64,000 nt of DNA from Pseudomonadota bacterium (GCA_016703895.1 JADJBE010000004.1:186001-250000); one strand, 5' to 3'. Shown: positions 1 to 9,717, numbered from the stretch's first letter. The notes: generated by a model not told the origin, from the sequence alone. Numbers and translations: made by a program.

Positions 1-2
1 TA

Positions 3-2378
3 GTCGTTACCGGCACCCGAGTCGCGAATCGTTCGGTGCTGGAGACATCAGTGCCTGTCGATGTCGTCACATCCGACGCATTGCAGAACCTAGGAGTGGC
101 CGAGCTGAATCAGGCGCTCGCTGTCGCGCTGCCGTCATACAACTTTCCTCGCCCGGGTCTGGCGGACGGCACCGACACGGTCCGACCCGCCACATTGCGG
201 GGCCTGTCGCCGGACCAGACCCTCGTACTGGTCAATTCCAAGCGCCGTCATGCAGCGTCACTCGTCAATGTGAATGGCACTATCGGTCGCGGCGCTTCCG
301 CAGTCGATTTGAACACGATTCCTAACTCGATCGTCAAATCGATCGAAGTGTTGCGCGACGGCGCTTCGGCTCAATATGGCTCGGATGCGATCGCTGGCGT
401 GATCAATCTTCGCCTGCGTGATGCGCGTGATGGTGGCGAACTTGGCGTCAGCTATGGCGTGCGCGAATCCAGCTATACAGTACCGGTTGGTGCTGCACCC
501 GCTGGCGCGAATTGGGCGGCACCGAGTTCGATTTCCCGCGACGTGTCGGATGGTGAGTCGCTGACAGTGTCTGGCTGGAAGGGCTTGCCGCTGGGAGATG
601 CGGGCTTCCTCACCGTCGCTGCCGAATATAAGGATCAGGAACGCACCGAACGCGGTGGCTACGACTTTCGGCAACAGTATCCGCTGATCGGCACGGCATT
701 CGATCCGCGCGAGGCGACGATCGACCGGTTCAACGCCTGGTACGGCGAGCCGGCACTGCAGCAAGTGACGCTGTTCGCCAATGCCGGCACAGAACTCGCT
801 GGCGGGGCGCGTCTCTACGGCACGCTCAGTTTCCAAGACCGCGACGCCGACTCCGCGGGCTTTTTTCGCCGCGCACTGGACGCGCGCAATGTGATCGAGA
901 TCTATCCAGATGGTTACTTGCCGATTATCGCGCCGAACGTCACGGACTACAGTGCCAGTTTCGGCGTCGCTTGGACGCTAGGCGAATGGGATATGGATTC
1001 CTCGCTCGTCTATGGCAAGAATGACATGGAATTCACGATCAAGAATACCCTCAATCGTTCGCTTGGGCCAACGAGCAAGACTGTGTTCGACGCCGGTGGG
1101 TTCGATTACGATCAGTTAGTGTTCAATTTCGGCGCAGTGAGGCCGTTGGACATCGCCGCGCTTGCGTCACCGCTCAATATCGCGCTCGGCATCGAGGCAC
1201 GGCGGGAGAGTTACTCGATTACAGCGGGTGAACCGGACTCGTATCGTAACGGCGGCGTCCTGTTGGGGGGCCAGCCTACTGCCTCCGGCGCGCAGGTTTT
1301 TCCTGGCTTTCGTCCGGCTAACGAGGTCGATGAAAATCGTACCGCAGTGGGCGCGTATATCGATATCGAAGCCAATGTGACCGAACGTTTCCTGGCGGCC
1401 GCCGCCGTGCGCGCTGAGGATTATTCAGACTTCGGCTCAAACATCTCCGGCAAGCTGGCCGGGCGTTTCGATATCACCGATAACTTCGCGCTGCGCGGCT
1501 CCGTGCAAAATGGCTTCCGCGCCCCGTCGTTGCAGCAGCAGTACTTCGCGACGACGTCAACCAACTTCATCAACGGTGTACCGTTTGATATTACGACTTT
1601 CCCGGTGTCGGATCCGGTAGCCGTGGCGCTCGGCGCGCAACCGCTCGATGCCGAGAAATCGACTAACTTCTCGCTGGGTGCGGTGCTGCGCTTTGGTCTG
1701 GCCAGTCTGACTATCGACGCCTACCGCATCAATATCGATGATCGTATCGTGCTGTCTGAAAACCTGACGCAACCGAACGTGCGTGCTTTCCTGACAGCGC
1801 AGGGCTTTGTGGGCTCCGGTGGCGGGCGATTCTTCATCAACGGTGTCGATACCGAAACAGAAGGTCTCGACGTCGTGTTGAGCTGGCCGCTGCGCACCGC
1901 CACGGCCGGTAACTTTGACTTTAACCTGGTTGCGAACTTCAATGACACCAAGGTGACCCGCCTGCCGGCAACCGCCCCGCTCGCTGCGCTGACCCCGCCG
2001 CCGGTGTTGTTTGATCGGATAAACGTGCTGACATTCGAGGCGGGCAATCCACAGGACAAGTACACGGCTGCTGTGAATTGGAAGCTGCGCGGCCTTGGTG
2101 CCACGCTGCGCGCGACTCGTTATGGCGACGTTTTGTCTCCTGGTACGACAGCCGCGAACGATCTTGTCCTCGGCGCTGCGACGGTGGTCGATCTCGAGGC
2201 TCGCTATCAGCTCAACGACCGGATCAAGTTCGCGCTCGGCGCCGACAACATCCTGGATGAATACCCGGATGCGAATCCTCCGGCGCTTAACGGCACCGGC
2301 AATACACCGTTTTCCAACTACGCGCCGTTCGGGCGATCGGGACGATTCGTGTACGGACGGCTGACATTCAATTTCTGA
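3..2378 (+). CDS. TonB-dependent outer-membrane receptor, 5' end outside the window
   Basis: The frame is open from the first bases, so the start, signal peptide and TonB box lie upstream of the window. The first 130 visible residues are a plug domain with the phrases TLRGL, VLVNSKRRH and RDGASAQYGSDAIAGVIN. The remaining 650 residues are a beta-barrel with the GFRAPS motif and a C-terminal Phe (LTFNF), as expected for an outer-membrane protein. Receptors of this family use TonB energy to import iron chelates or other large solutes. The substrate cannot be read from the sequence. The gene is intact to its TGA stop. No Fur box is visible because the promoter is off the window. Confidence 0.92.
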   Translation, partial: VVTGTRVANRSVLETSVPVDVVTSDALQNLGVAELNQALAVALPSYNFPRPGLADGTDTVRPATLRGLSPDQTLVLVNSKRRHAASLVNVNGTIGRGASAVDLNTIPNSIVKSIEVLRDGASAQYGSDAIAGVINLRLRDARDGGELGVSYGVRESSYTVPVGAAPAGANWAAPSSISRDVSDGESLTVSGWKGLPLGDAGFLTVAAEYKDQERTERGGYDFRQQYPLIGTAFDPREATIDRFNAWYGEPALQQVTLFANAGTELAGGARLYGTLSFQDRDADSAGFFRRALDARNVIEIYPDGYLPIIAPNVTDYSASFGVAWTLGEWDMDSSLVYGKNDMEFTIKNTLNRSLGPTSKTVFDAGGFDYDQLVFNFGAVRPLDIAALASPLNIALGIEARRESYSITAGEPDSYRNGGVLLGGQPTASGAQVFPGFRPANEVDENRTAVGAYIDIEANVTERFLAAAAVRAEDYSDFGSNISGKLAGRFDITDNFALRGSVQNGFRAPSLQQQYFATTSTNFINGVPFDITTFPVSDPVAVALGAQPLDAEKSTNFSLGAVLRFGLASLTIDAYRINIDDRIVLSENLTQPNVRAFLTAQGFVGSGGGRFFINGVDTETEGLDVVLSWPLRTATAGNFDFNLVANFNDTKVTRLPATAPLAALTPPPVLFDRINVLTFEAGNPQDKYTAAVNWKLRGLGATLRATRYGDVLSPGTTAANDLVLGAATVVDLEARYQLNDRIKFALGADNILDEYPDANPPALNGTGNTPFSNYAPFGRSGRFVYGRLTFNF

Positions 2379-2535
2379 TAGTGGGGGCGGATTCACGCAA
2401 GCGCTCCTGCTCGTTGTTGCACCGCCCGCGTTTTGCACTGCCCGCCGCATGGCCTACAGCGGCAGCTCTACCGTAAACGCAGCGCGAGTTGCCAAGGCGG
2501 CAAGTCAGCCGCGCACAGGGTAGTGTAGCGACGCA

Positions 2536-3252
2536 ATGGAAACCGCCAACATCAACCGAACAGCCGCCTCCGCCCAAGGCAACCCGCTGCTCGAAATTGC
2601 CATAACGGTTGTCGTACCGGCCGTCATCTTGATGCAGCTCAGTGCCCCCGAGCGGCTCGGCACGACGGCGGCCCTACTGCTGGCGCTGGCATTTCCGATC
2701 GGCTGGGGCATCCGCGATGCCATCACACGGCGCAAGCTGAGCTGGCTCGCACTTCTCGGCGTAGTCAGCACACTGCTTACCGGCGGCATCGGGCTGCTGA
2801 AGGTCGACCCGTACTGGCTGGCAGTCAAAGAAGCGGCAATTCCGGCGCTGATCGGGCTCGCAGTGCTCGGCTCGAGCTGGACGCGCTGGCCACTGATTCG
2901 CGTGCTGGTCTTCAACCCGCAGCTGTTCAACGTGCCGAAGATCGAAGCTGCACTGCAGGCGCGCAGCACCACTGCGAAGTTCGAGCAGCGACTGCGTCGT
3001 GCCACACTCGGCCTTGCTGGCACCTTCGCGTTTTCAGCGGTGATGAATTTCGTGCTTGCGCGCTGGATTGTCACGAGCCCCGCGGGCAGCGAAGCCTTCA
3101 ACGCAGAACTCGGCCGACTCACCCTGCTGAGCTACCCGGCGATCGCACTACCGTCGATGGCGATGATGCTCGGTTTGGTGTGGTGGCTGGGGCACAGCGT
3201 GAAAGCGTTGACCGGTATTGGTTTGTCGGACTTGCTGCACCAGCAAAAATAA
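2536..3252 (+). CDS. VC0807-family integral membrane protein
   Basis: This 238-residue protein has about six hydrophobic segments (for example around residues 22-38, 40-55, 70-90 and 95-115). It resembles the VC0807 family, distantly related to septation protein A, in the segments FPIGWGIRDA, LLGVVSTLLTGGIGLL and VFNPQLFN. The molecular function of that family is not known. The likely location is the inner membrane. It is followed after 5 bases by a second small membrane protein on the same strand, so the two are probably co-transcribed. The family call is by recalled similarity. Confidence 0.75.
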   Translation: METANINRTAASAQGNPLLEIAITVVVPAVILMQLSAPERLGTTAALLLALAFPIGWGIRDAITRRKLSWLALLGVVSTLLTGGIGLLKVDPYWLAVKEAAIPALIGLAVLGSSWTRWPLIRVLVFNPQLFNVPKIEAALQARSTTAKFEQRLRRATLGLAGTFAFSAVMNFVLARWIVTSPAGSEAFNAELGRLTLLSYPAIALPSMAMMLGLVWWLGHSVKALTGIGLSDLLHQQK

Positions 3253-3257
3253 TCGCC

Positions 3258-3683
3258 ATGTGGGCTCGCGCGATTGGCGTCATGGGATCGCTCGCCTGCT
3301 GCGTGGTACTCGTTAGCTCGGCTTCGCAGGGTTCACTCGCGGACTATGCGGTCATCCGTGCCGGTATCGACGCCATTGCACGCTGGGCGCTCATACCGTC
3401 AATATTGTTAGTACTGGTGAGTGGGCTGCTGGCGCTGGTCGCAACGGAGGCTTACAAGAATAGCGGCTGGGCCTGGGTCAAGGCGTTGCTCGGGCTTGTG
3501 ATGTTCGAGGACACGTTGCTAACCATTCAGTCGAGCACCACGGCCGCCAACAAGCTCACGGCGGCGGCGCTCGCGAGCGGCGTGGCCGACCCTGCCGCAG
3601 CTCAGGGACTCGACCGGTTCATTGGGCTGATCTGCCGCGCCTTGCCAGCGCCGTCCTGCCCGAATAATGCCAGTCCGCCGTGA
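3258..3683 (+). CDS. small integral membrane protein, unknown function
   Basis: A 141-residue product from ATG 3258, which starts 5 bases after the preceding stop. The frame extends further upstream to 3180 but would then overlap the VC0807-family gene. Hydrophobic segments lie near the N-terminus (ARAIGVMGSLACCVVLV), at residues 35-60 (WALIPSILLVLVSGLLALVA) and around ALLGLVMFEDTLL. The pattern is loosely like DUF2269-type membrane proteins but shorter. The C-terminus ends in a Cys- and Pro-containing tail. No catalytic motif is visible. It is probably in an operon with the gene before it. Confidence 0.55.
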   Translation: MWARAIGVMGSLACCVVLVSSASQGSLADYAVIRAGIDAIARWALIPSILLVLVSGLLALVATEAYKNSGWAWVKALLGLVMFEDTLLTIQSSTTAANKLTAAALASGVADPAAAQGLDRFIGLICRALPAPSCPNNASPP

Positions 3684-3688
3684 TTGCT

Positions 3689-3707
3689 AATGCGAATGAT
3701 TCGTATT
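3689..3707. promoter_or_regulatory. Fur-box-like palindrome upstream of the FecA-like receptor
   Basis: The 19 bases AATGCGAATGATTCGTATT form a near-perfect palindrome, with 16 of 19 positions matching the reverse complement. They have the NATxATNATxAT pattern typical of Fur sites. The palindrome lies 36 bases before the start of the receptor at 3743, which suits iron repression of that gene. Function is inferred from the match. Confidence 0.65.
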
Positions 3708-3742
3708 ACTGTTAAGCCCTTTCAGGGAACGAGATTTATCCG

Positions 3743-5863
3743 ATGCCCGTGCGTGCAACTTTTTCTGCAGCCTGCTTGCTATGCGCAGCTGCGCCCCTCG
3801 CAATAGCTACCGGAACAGAACCGACGATCACCGTGATCGGTACCCGCGATGTGGCGATCACGAGCCCCGGTTCCGGACAGGTGGTGGACCGCGAGCAGCT
3901 CGACCGATCACGCGTCTTTACGATCAACGAAGCGCTGCGCCAGATCCCAGGCGTTTATCCGCGTGATGAGGAAGGCATGGGTCTGCGGCCGAATATTGGC
4001 ATACGCGGTCTGAACCCGACGCGCTCCGGCAAGGTGCTGCTGCTCGAGGACGGCTTGCCGCTCGCTTATGGTCCCTACGGCGAGAATACGTCGTATTACC
4101 ATCCGCCCGTCGATCGCTTTGCGCGCATTGAAGTGTTGAAGGGTTCCGGGCAGATCGAGTTTGGTCCGCAGACCATTGCGGGCGTCATCAACTACGTCAC
4201 GCCATCACCGCCGGCCGAGTTAGCATCCGAACTGACTGTCAGCGGCGGCAACCGCGGCTATCGGGAAGTGCATCTGGAGTCCGGCAACACGTTTGACGAC
4301 ACGGGCGTGCTGGTGAACCTCACGCGCAAGGACAGCGACGGTTCGCGCGACAATATGCACTTCGAGGTCAGCGACGCGAATCTAAAGCTGGTGCAGCGCC
4401 TCAGCGATAGACAGCGGCTGTCGTTCAAGACCAGCTACTACCGCGAGGATTCGCGCGTACCTTATTCGGGGCTCACGCTGGCCGAATACGAGGCCGACCC
4501 ACGCGCCAATGTGTTCACTAACGATCGCTTCAATTTGTATCGCTGGTCGGCTGTGCTGACCCACGAGCTACAGTTGAATGCGCGCGCGCAGCTGACGACG
4601 TCGGCCTACTACAGCTACTTCAATCGCAATTGGTGGCGGCAATCGAGCAACTCGAACCAGCGACCGAACGATGCCAGTGACCCCGACTGCGGTTCGCTCG
4701 CGAATCTGCAATCGACCTGCGGCAACGAGGGTCGGTTGCGGCAATACGGCACCGGCGGTGTCGAGCCGCGGCTGCGGGTCGCGAGCAATTGGTTCGGCAG
4801 CTCGCAGCAAACCGATCTCGGGCTGCGCTGGCATCGTGAGCAGCACTACCGCGTGCAGGTCAACGGCGACTTGCCGACGGCGCGCGAGCCGGGCACCGGG
4901 CCAAACGCGGGCGTGCGCGAGAACTCCGAACGCAAGGTCGAGGCCCGCGCCGCGTTCTGGCAGACCCGTTTCGAGTTTGGGCGAGTCTCGCTGACCCCGG
5001 GCGTTCGGCTGGAGTCGGTCGACTATTCGCGCCGCGAACTGGCCACGGGCCGGCGCGGTGACTCGTCGCTGACGCAATGGATTCCAGGCCTCGGTGCGAC
5101 CTTCGAACCCGTCGACGGCACCGTGTTTTTTGTCGGTGCGCATCGCGGCTTCGCGCCGCCGGGCGTTGCAGACGTCGTGACGGCGGCCGGGGGCAGCGTC
5201 GAGCTCGACGCCGAACTCAGCTGGAACTATGAATTCGGCGTGCGCAGCCGCCTGCGGCCCGGCGTCAACGTAGAAGCGACCCTGTTCCGGCTCAACTTTG
5301 AGAACCAGATCATCCCGGCCAGCGTCGCCGCTGGCAGCGGCGCCACGCTGACGAGCGCGGGCGAGTCGCTGCATGCGGGTGCCGAGCTGCTGTTGCGGCT
5401 TTCATCCCGTGGCTTGTTCGGCAGTGCTGATGACTACTACCTGCGCGCCAGCTACACGCGACTCGAGGACGCGCAGTTCCGTGAGGAGCGGTTCAGTTCG
5501 ATCGCGCCGGCCGCGCGAGTCACAGGCAACCGCTTGCCGTATGCACCCGAGGATCTGCTCTCGTTGAGCCTCGGCGCGGAGCTGCGCAACGGCGTCGGCC
5601 TGCAGCTCGAACTGATCCACAACGGCTCGATGTTCACCGACGATCTGAACACGGTCGCGATCACGGCCAATGGCCAGCGTGGGCAGATCCCGGGCCATAC
5701 GATCTGGAACCTGACTGCGCAGTACGAACTCGCGCCGCGCGGCCTCACACTGTTTGCGACCGCGAAGAACCTGACGGATCGTCTGTACATCGCGGATTTG
5801 AGCCGAGGTCTGATTCCCGGCAGTCCGCGCTTGCTGCAAGCGGGCTTTGAGCTCAGGTTTTGA
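3743..5863 (+). CDS. FecA-like TonB-dependent siderophore / Fe(III)-chelate receptor
   Basis: An intact 706-residue receptor, close to the usual length for the family. Residues 1-22 are a Sec signal peptide. The plug spans about residues 30-155 and shows INEALRQIPGVYPRD, NIGIRGLNPTRS and LEVLKGSG-type motifs (here RIEVLKGSGQIEFGPQTIAG). These are typical of the Fe(III)-dicitrate receptor FecA and relatives. The barrel ends in Phe (ELRF). A Fur-like palindrome sits just upstream, which supports a role in ferric chelate uptake across the outer membrane. No fecIR-type regulators are adjacent. The exact chelate is not determined. Confidence 0.9.
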   Translation: MPVRATFSAACLLCAAAPLAIATGTEPTITVIGTRDVAITSPGSGQVVDREQLDRSRVFTINEALRQIPGVYPRDEEGMGLRPNIGIRGLNPTRSGKVLLLEDGLPLAYGPYGENTSYYHPPVDRFARIEVLKGSGQIEFGPQTIAGVINYVTPSPPAELASELTVSGGNRGYREVHLESGNTFDDTGVLVNLTRKDSDGSRDNMHFEVSDANLKLVQRLSDRQRLSFKTSYYREDSRVPYSGLTLAEYEADPRANVFTNDRFNLYRWSAVLTHELQLNARAQLTTSAYYSYFNRNWWRQSSNSNQRPNDASDPDCGSLANLQSTCGNEGRLRQYGTGGVEPRLRVASNWFGSSQQTDLGLRWHREQHYRVQVNGDLPTAREPGTGPNAGVRENSERKVEARAAFWQTRFEFGRVSLTPGVRLESVDYSRRELATGRRGDSSLTQWIPGLGATFEPVDGTVFFVGAHRGFAPPGVADVVTAAGGSVELDAELSWNYEFGVRSRLRPGVNVEATLFRLNFENQIIPASVAAGSGATLTSAGESLHAGAELLLRLSSRGLFGSADDYYLRASYTRLEDAQFREERFSSIAPAARVTGNRLPYAPEDLLSLSLGAELRNGVGLQLELIHNGSMFTDDLNTVAITANGQRGQIPGHTIWNLTAQYELAPRGLTLFATAKNLTDRLYIADLSRGLIPGSPRLLQAGFELRF

Positions 5864-6153
5864 GGATTTGCCGCAGCGCGCACAGGCTTCGTTCTCGACC
5901 CCGAACACGCGCTGCAAGCACTGCACCTAGTTCATTCAGACTGTGCAGCAATCGGTAGCAACCCGGCGCCACCGCCGTCGACCACCACTACGTCAACATC
6001 GATCGCTTCCAAACATCTTCCTCATTAATACTGGCACTGACACTACCCATGCTGTGTAGGACAACCAAACTGCGAGGCGACAATCGAGCTGGCGGGCGGT
6101 GTGTGCGAGAATTGCCGCAGCGGGACTTCCCGCGCGACAGATTAGGATAAACC

Positions 6154-6904
6154 ATGTTGAACAGGGTCTTGGCTGCTTTGCTACTGCTCGCTGTTGCGGC
6201 GCCAGCCGCCGCGGCGGCGACGCCGCGCCCGACACTGGCGCTCGAGCTGGGCGGGGCCTGGCAGCAGCGCAATACTGCGCAGGTACCTAACGACGTGCCG
6301 AATACGCGTTTCGCGCTCGATAGCATCACCGGCGACGGCCCGGTTCCCGCCATCCGGCTGGTGCTCGACTGGCCGCTGTCGGAGAAGCACCGTCTGCGGT
6401 TCCTGGCCGCGCCGCTACGTGTGGATGAAACCGGCGCCACCGACGCCCCGACCGTGTTTCAGGACACGAGCTTCGCGGCCGGTGTTGTGCGAGCGCGCTA
6501 TCGCTTCGATTCCTATCGCGCCAGCTACCGTTACGTCTTTCACTCCAGCGACCGCTGGAGCTGGCAGTTCGGCGGTACCGCGAAACTGCGCGACGCCGAA
6601 ATCGAACTGCGCCAAGGAGACTTGACCCGTCGCAAGACCGACACCGGCGTGGTCCCGCTGCTCGCACTTGAAGGCGAGTGGCGTTTTGCGCCGCGCTGGC
6701 GTGCGGTGTTCGACTTCGAGGGGCTGGCGGCGCCGCAGGGCCGAGCGATCGACGCGTCCCTTCAAGTCGGCTACGAGGCGTCGCCGCAGTTGTTACTCAG
6801 CGCGGGTTACCTGGTTCCTCGATGGCGGGGTCGACAACGACAAGCTCTACACGTTCGCCCGCTTCGACTACGCGGTGCTGCGAGCCACTTGGCGGCTGAA
6901 CTAA
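6154..6904 (+). pseudogene. outer-membrane beta-barrel protein, single frameshift near its 3' end
   Basis: The product starts with a clear signal peptide (MLNRVLAALLLLAVAAPAAAAA). Alternating amphipathic segments typical of a small outer-membrane barrel follow. Up to about base 6810 the frame is normal (LLLSAGY). The natural C-terminus (WFLDGGVDNDKLYTFARFDY, then VLRATWRLN and TAA at 6904) lies in the next frame. One base too many around 6805-6815 explains this. Without correction the frame runs on to 6990 with non-barrel sequence that overlaps the convergent deformylase gene. It could be a recent frameshift or a sequencing error. The function is unknown. Confidence 0.65.
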
Positions 6905-6946
6905 CAGAGCGTGTGATCTCACCGACGTCGAACGACTTCGCGCGGC

Positions 6947-7480
6947 TCAGTCGTCAGCGAACTCCTGGCCGGGAAACAGTGCGTCGCTGAAACCGAAGTG
7001 GCGCAAGTCGCGGATGCGCGTCGGATAAAGGACGCCGTCGAGGTGATCCACCTCATGTTGCACGACCCGCGCATGAAAGCCGCTGACTTCGCGATCGATT
7101 GGCGTGCCGCGTTCATCGACACCTTGGTAGCGGATGCGGGCATAGCGAGGTACCAGGCCGCGCATGCCAGGCACCGACAGGCAGCCTTCCCAGCCATCCT
7201 CGAGTACAGTGTCGAGCGGCGTAATGACCGGATTGATCAGCGTCGTCTCCGGCACCGGCTCAGCCTCCGGGTAGCGCGGACTGAACTGCACGCCAAAAAT
7301 CACGACGCGCCACGGCACACCGATTTGCGGCGCCGCGAGGCCCGCCCCACTCAGCGCGGCCATGGTTTCGCGCATGTCCACGAGTAGCGCGGCCAGCCCG
7401 GGATTCGGCACCGGCACAACCGTTTCGGCGACCCGCAGCAACTGCGGGTCGCCCATTTTCAATACCGTTCGTACGGTCAA
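6947..7480 (-). CDS. def: peptide deformylase
   Basis: This enzyme removes the N-formyl group from nascent proteins in the cytoplasm, using a metal-dependent site. All three signature motifs are present: GLAAPQIG, EGCLSVP and QHEVDHLDG. They supply the metal-binding Cys and two His and the catalytic Glu. I place the start at the TTG at 7480 because homologues begin at the equivalent of TVRTVLKMGDP. The frame continues to a GTG at 7543 with unconvincing sequence. No fmt (formyltransferase) gene is adjacent, so this may be a second, stand-alone copy in the genome. It converges on the beta-barrel gene. Confidence 0.9.
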   Translation of the reverse strand: MTVRTVLKMGDPQLLRVAETVVPVPNPGLAALLVDMRETMAALSGAGLAAPQIGVPWRVVIFGVQFSPRYPEAEPVPETTLINPVITPLDTVLEDGWEGCLSVPGMRGLVPRYARIRYQGVDERGTPIDREVSGFHARVVQHEVDHLDGVLYPTRIRDLRHFGFSDALFPGQEFADD

Positions 7481-7557
7481 ATCAGTCGATTCCCATGCAG
7501 TTCCAATGACGGGCAGCCGCGCGTGAAACGCGCAATCAGACACACAACGAAGCGCCG

Positions 7558-7660
7558 ATCAGCGAAGTTGTGCAGCGATTTCCATGCTGCTGAGTAGATC
7601 AGTCATCGTCTGCTCGCGCAAATCGCGCTCGACGTTACCTTCTACGGAGACTGCGCCCGC
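7558..7660 (-). pseudogene. 3' fragment of a lipoprotein gene related to the one at 15804-16295
   Basis: On the minus strand this short stretch encodes EQTMTDLLSSMEIAAQLR followed by a stop. The gene at 15804-16295 ends with EQKMTDLLSNREIAAQLR followed by a stop. Only about 34 codons remain and the frame is closed upstream by a TAA. It is therefore the tail of a second, otherwise lost, copy of the same gene family. It fills most of the gap between def and the ykgJ-like gene. Confidence 0.6.
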
Positions 7661-7733
7661 GGGCAAGTGGGGGCACCGGTGCTGTTAGGCTGTCCGCAAA
7701 TGCACCTCCTTCGGTAACGCTGCGACCTGCTCA

Positions 7734-8378
7734 TCAACCGTGTCGGGCATCAAACTCGCGGCTGGCAGCGACGATGGCACGGGCGGTTTCCGCCTCATTG
7801 CCCAACGACGGGGCGTCGAGAAATATCGTGTAGGCCTTGATCGCCAGCACTGCAATGCCGGTCGGCGCTGTTGGCGCTCGGCCACCCGGAAAACTACTGG
7901 ATCTGTCGCGGATGAATGCCGCAGCCAACTGCACCGCGTCATGCGCCCGCCTGTCGTCATCGGTGGGATAGGTGAACTGCCATGCCCGAACACGCTCATT
8001 GATCACGTGCTTGTCGTCACCGCCCGCATCAATGCCTGCAGCCGCGAAGACGCGGCAGTCGTAGTCGCGACAGGTCTGCGGACGCTCGCGGTAGATGGTG
8101 CACCGGCCCGCAGCCAACATTGGGCAGGTGCCGTCGTCGCGATACCCCATCATCCAGTGACCGCGCTGCTGACCCGGCGCGCTGACCAGCAGCCTCGCCG
8201 GCACTCGTTCCAGCGCTAGCGTGTCATCGGGCCGTATCGGAATGAAGTAGGACGAAACACAGCAGCCGACGCAGTCGCCGCAGGGTACATCCGCTCCGGC
8301 CTCGCCCTGCAGCGAGGCCCGCGTCTGGGCGAGCCAAACACCAAACGGACCGGCCGCTACGTCGTGCTGCTGGATGTC
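7734..8378 (-). CDS. YkgJ-family cysteine-cluster protein, start unresolved
   Basis: The frame carries CGDCVGCC near its N-terminus, then CPMLAAGRCTIY and RPQTCRDYDC. This is the Cys pattern of the YkgJ/UPF0153 family, thought to bind a metal ion or Fe-S cluster. Recognisable coding (VWLAQTRASLQGE) begins around 8340, and the frame stays open to about 8445. No ATG, GTG or TTG is obvious between the upstream stop and the Cys cluster; the first standard start is a GTG at 8204, which would omit the essential CGDCVGCC. A start codon may have been lost or read wrongly. The 5' region overlaps the 3' end of the MDR oxidoreductase gene. Confidence 0.65.
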   Translation of the reverse strand, partial: DIQQHDVAAGPFGVWLAQTRASLQGEAGADVPCGDCVGCCVSSYFIPIRPDDTLALERVPARLLVSAPGQQRGHWMMGYRDDGTCPMLAAGRCTIYRERPQTCRDYDCRVFAAAGIDAGGDDKHVINERVRAWQFTYPTDDDRRAHDAVQLAAAFIRDRSSSFPGGRAPTAPTGIAVLAIKAYTIFLDAPSLGNEAETARAIVAASREFDARHG

Positions 8379-9580
8379 GTTCTCCGCCCAGACGCTGAAC
8401 TCCGACTCGATAGACGGGACGCCTGCGTGGCGCCTGACCCTGCGTTCTCATCGAGGGCCAGGGCACTACTCTCCCGAAGCACGGTTATAACCAACTTGCC
8501 TCGCACTCGGCCTGTCTCGAGATACTCAATGGCTTCAGGTACCTCGGCAAGGCTATAGCGACGGTCGATCACCGAACGCACAACCCCCTGCTCCATCCAA
8601 GCCGCGATCACGGCGAGATCGGCGGGCTGCATCTCGGCCAGCAACGGGCGTAGATGTTGACCGATGAACGGCGCCAGCACGAACGCTTGGAGCGGCCGAA
8701 TGAGCGGGCCAAGCCATTTGCCGCGGCTGTTACTACCCACTAGCACGAGTATGCCATTCGGCTGCAACGCGCGGCGATACGCGAGCAAGCCATGGCTGCC
8801 AACATTGTCAATGATCACATCATAGCGCTTGTCGGCGCGCGTGAAATCCTCGCGCGTGTAGTCAACGACAAAGTCGGCCCCCAAGGAGCGCACCAGCTCG
8901 ACATTGCGGGTACTGCAAACACCGGTCACCTCGGCGCCTAGCGCCTTGGCGATCTGCACGGCGAACGTACCGACGCCACCAGAAGCGCCATTGATCAAGA
9001 CCTTCTGGCCCGGTTTGAGCTCGCCTTTGTCACGCAAGGCCTGCAGCGCCGTGATTGCGGCGATTGGCACGGCGGCGGCTTGCTCGAAGCTGACGTTGGC
9101 TGGCTTGATAGTTAGCGCGCGCGATTCGCGCACGGTAACGTACTCGCCAAAGGCACCGCTCGCACCACCAAACACCTCATCACCGACACGGAACTGAGTT
9201 ACCGATTTGCCAACTGCCGCAACCGTGCCGGCGAAATCGACGCCCATGCGAATATCGGTGGGCGCGCCCAACCCAGAAGAAGCGCGCATCAAATAAGGCT
9301 CGCCGCGCAGGTAGTGCCAATCGAGTGGGTTGACTCCCGCTGCATGCACCTGCACCAACACTTGGTCGTCGGCAGGACTTGATTTCGCCATCGTCTCGAG
9401 CGTCAGCACCGCCGGTGGACCGTAGCAACGATAGGTTGTCGCCCGCATGGTTGCCACACCCTCAGGAACCGCTGGTGCACCGATGCAGCCAGAGCTGTAG
9501 CTAAATGCAATCGCGCTGATGACGATGGCTCCCACTACCAGCAGGCCGACCGTGACCAGAATTTTCTTTCCCCACGTCAT
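8357..9580 (-). CDS. NAD(P)-dependent MDR-family oxidoreductase with N-terminal membrane anchor
   Basis: A medium-chain dehydrogenase of the zinc-free quinone-oxidoreductase type. The Rossmann motif is NGASGGVGTFAVQIAK, preceded by the GroES-like domain (VHAAGVNPLDW, GVDFAGTVAAVG, GDEVFG). The N-terminus is unusual: residues 8-28 are a hydrophobic helix (LVTVGLLVVGAIVISAIAF) followed by Cys and a linker. The normal MDR start (MRATTYRCYG) comes only at about residue 45. The protein is therefore probably held at the inner-membrane surface. The family normally ends near GKLVITV. Here about 35 Ser/Thr-rich residues follow and overlap the ykgJ-like gene, so the natural stop may be lost. Confidence 0.82.
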   Translation of the reverse strand: MTWGKKILVTVGLLVVGAIVISAIAFSYSSGCIGAPAVPEGVATMRATTYRCYGPPAVLTLETMAKSSPADDQVLVQVHAAGVNPLDWHYLRGEPYLMRASSGLGAPTDIRMGVDFAGTVAAVGKSVTQFRVGDEVFGGASGAFGEYVTVRESRALTIKPANVSFEQAAAVPIAAITALQALRDKGELKPGQKVLINGASGGVGTFAVQIAKALGAEVTGVCSTRNVELVRSLGADFVVDYTREDFTRADKRYDVIIDNVGSHGLLAYRRALQPNGILVLVGSNSRGKWLGPLIRPLQAFVLAPFIGQHLRPLLAEMQPADLAVIAAWMEQGVVRSVIDRRYSLAEVPEAIEYLETGRVRGKLVITVLRESSALALDENAGSGATQASRLSSRSSASGRRTTSSSTT

Positions 9581-9717
9581 TTGACTTACTCCAATAGGGT
9601 TGTGTTGCCGCGAGTATCAAAGCTTGTGGTGGCTACGGCCAGCGCTTTGCGACGAACGACGAATCTGGCGGCTTGAGATACGACTCTCACCCACTCACGT
9701 TGAATTATAGTGCTGCC

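Noticed and set aside
4568..5374. Long minus-strand frame opposite the FecA-like receptor
   Set aside because: It lies wholly inside a clear plus-strand gene, is Arg/Ala-rich and has no recognisable motif; a codon-bias shadow.
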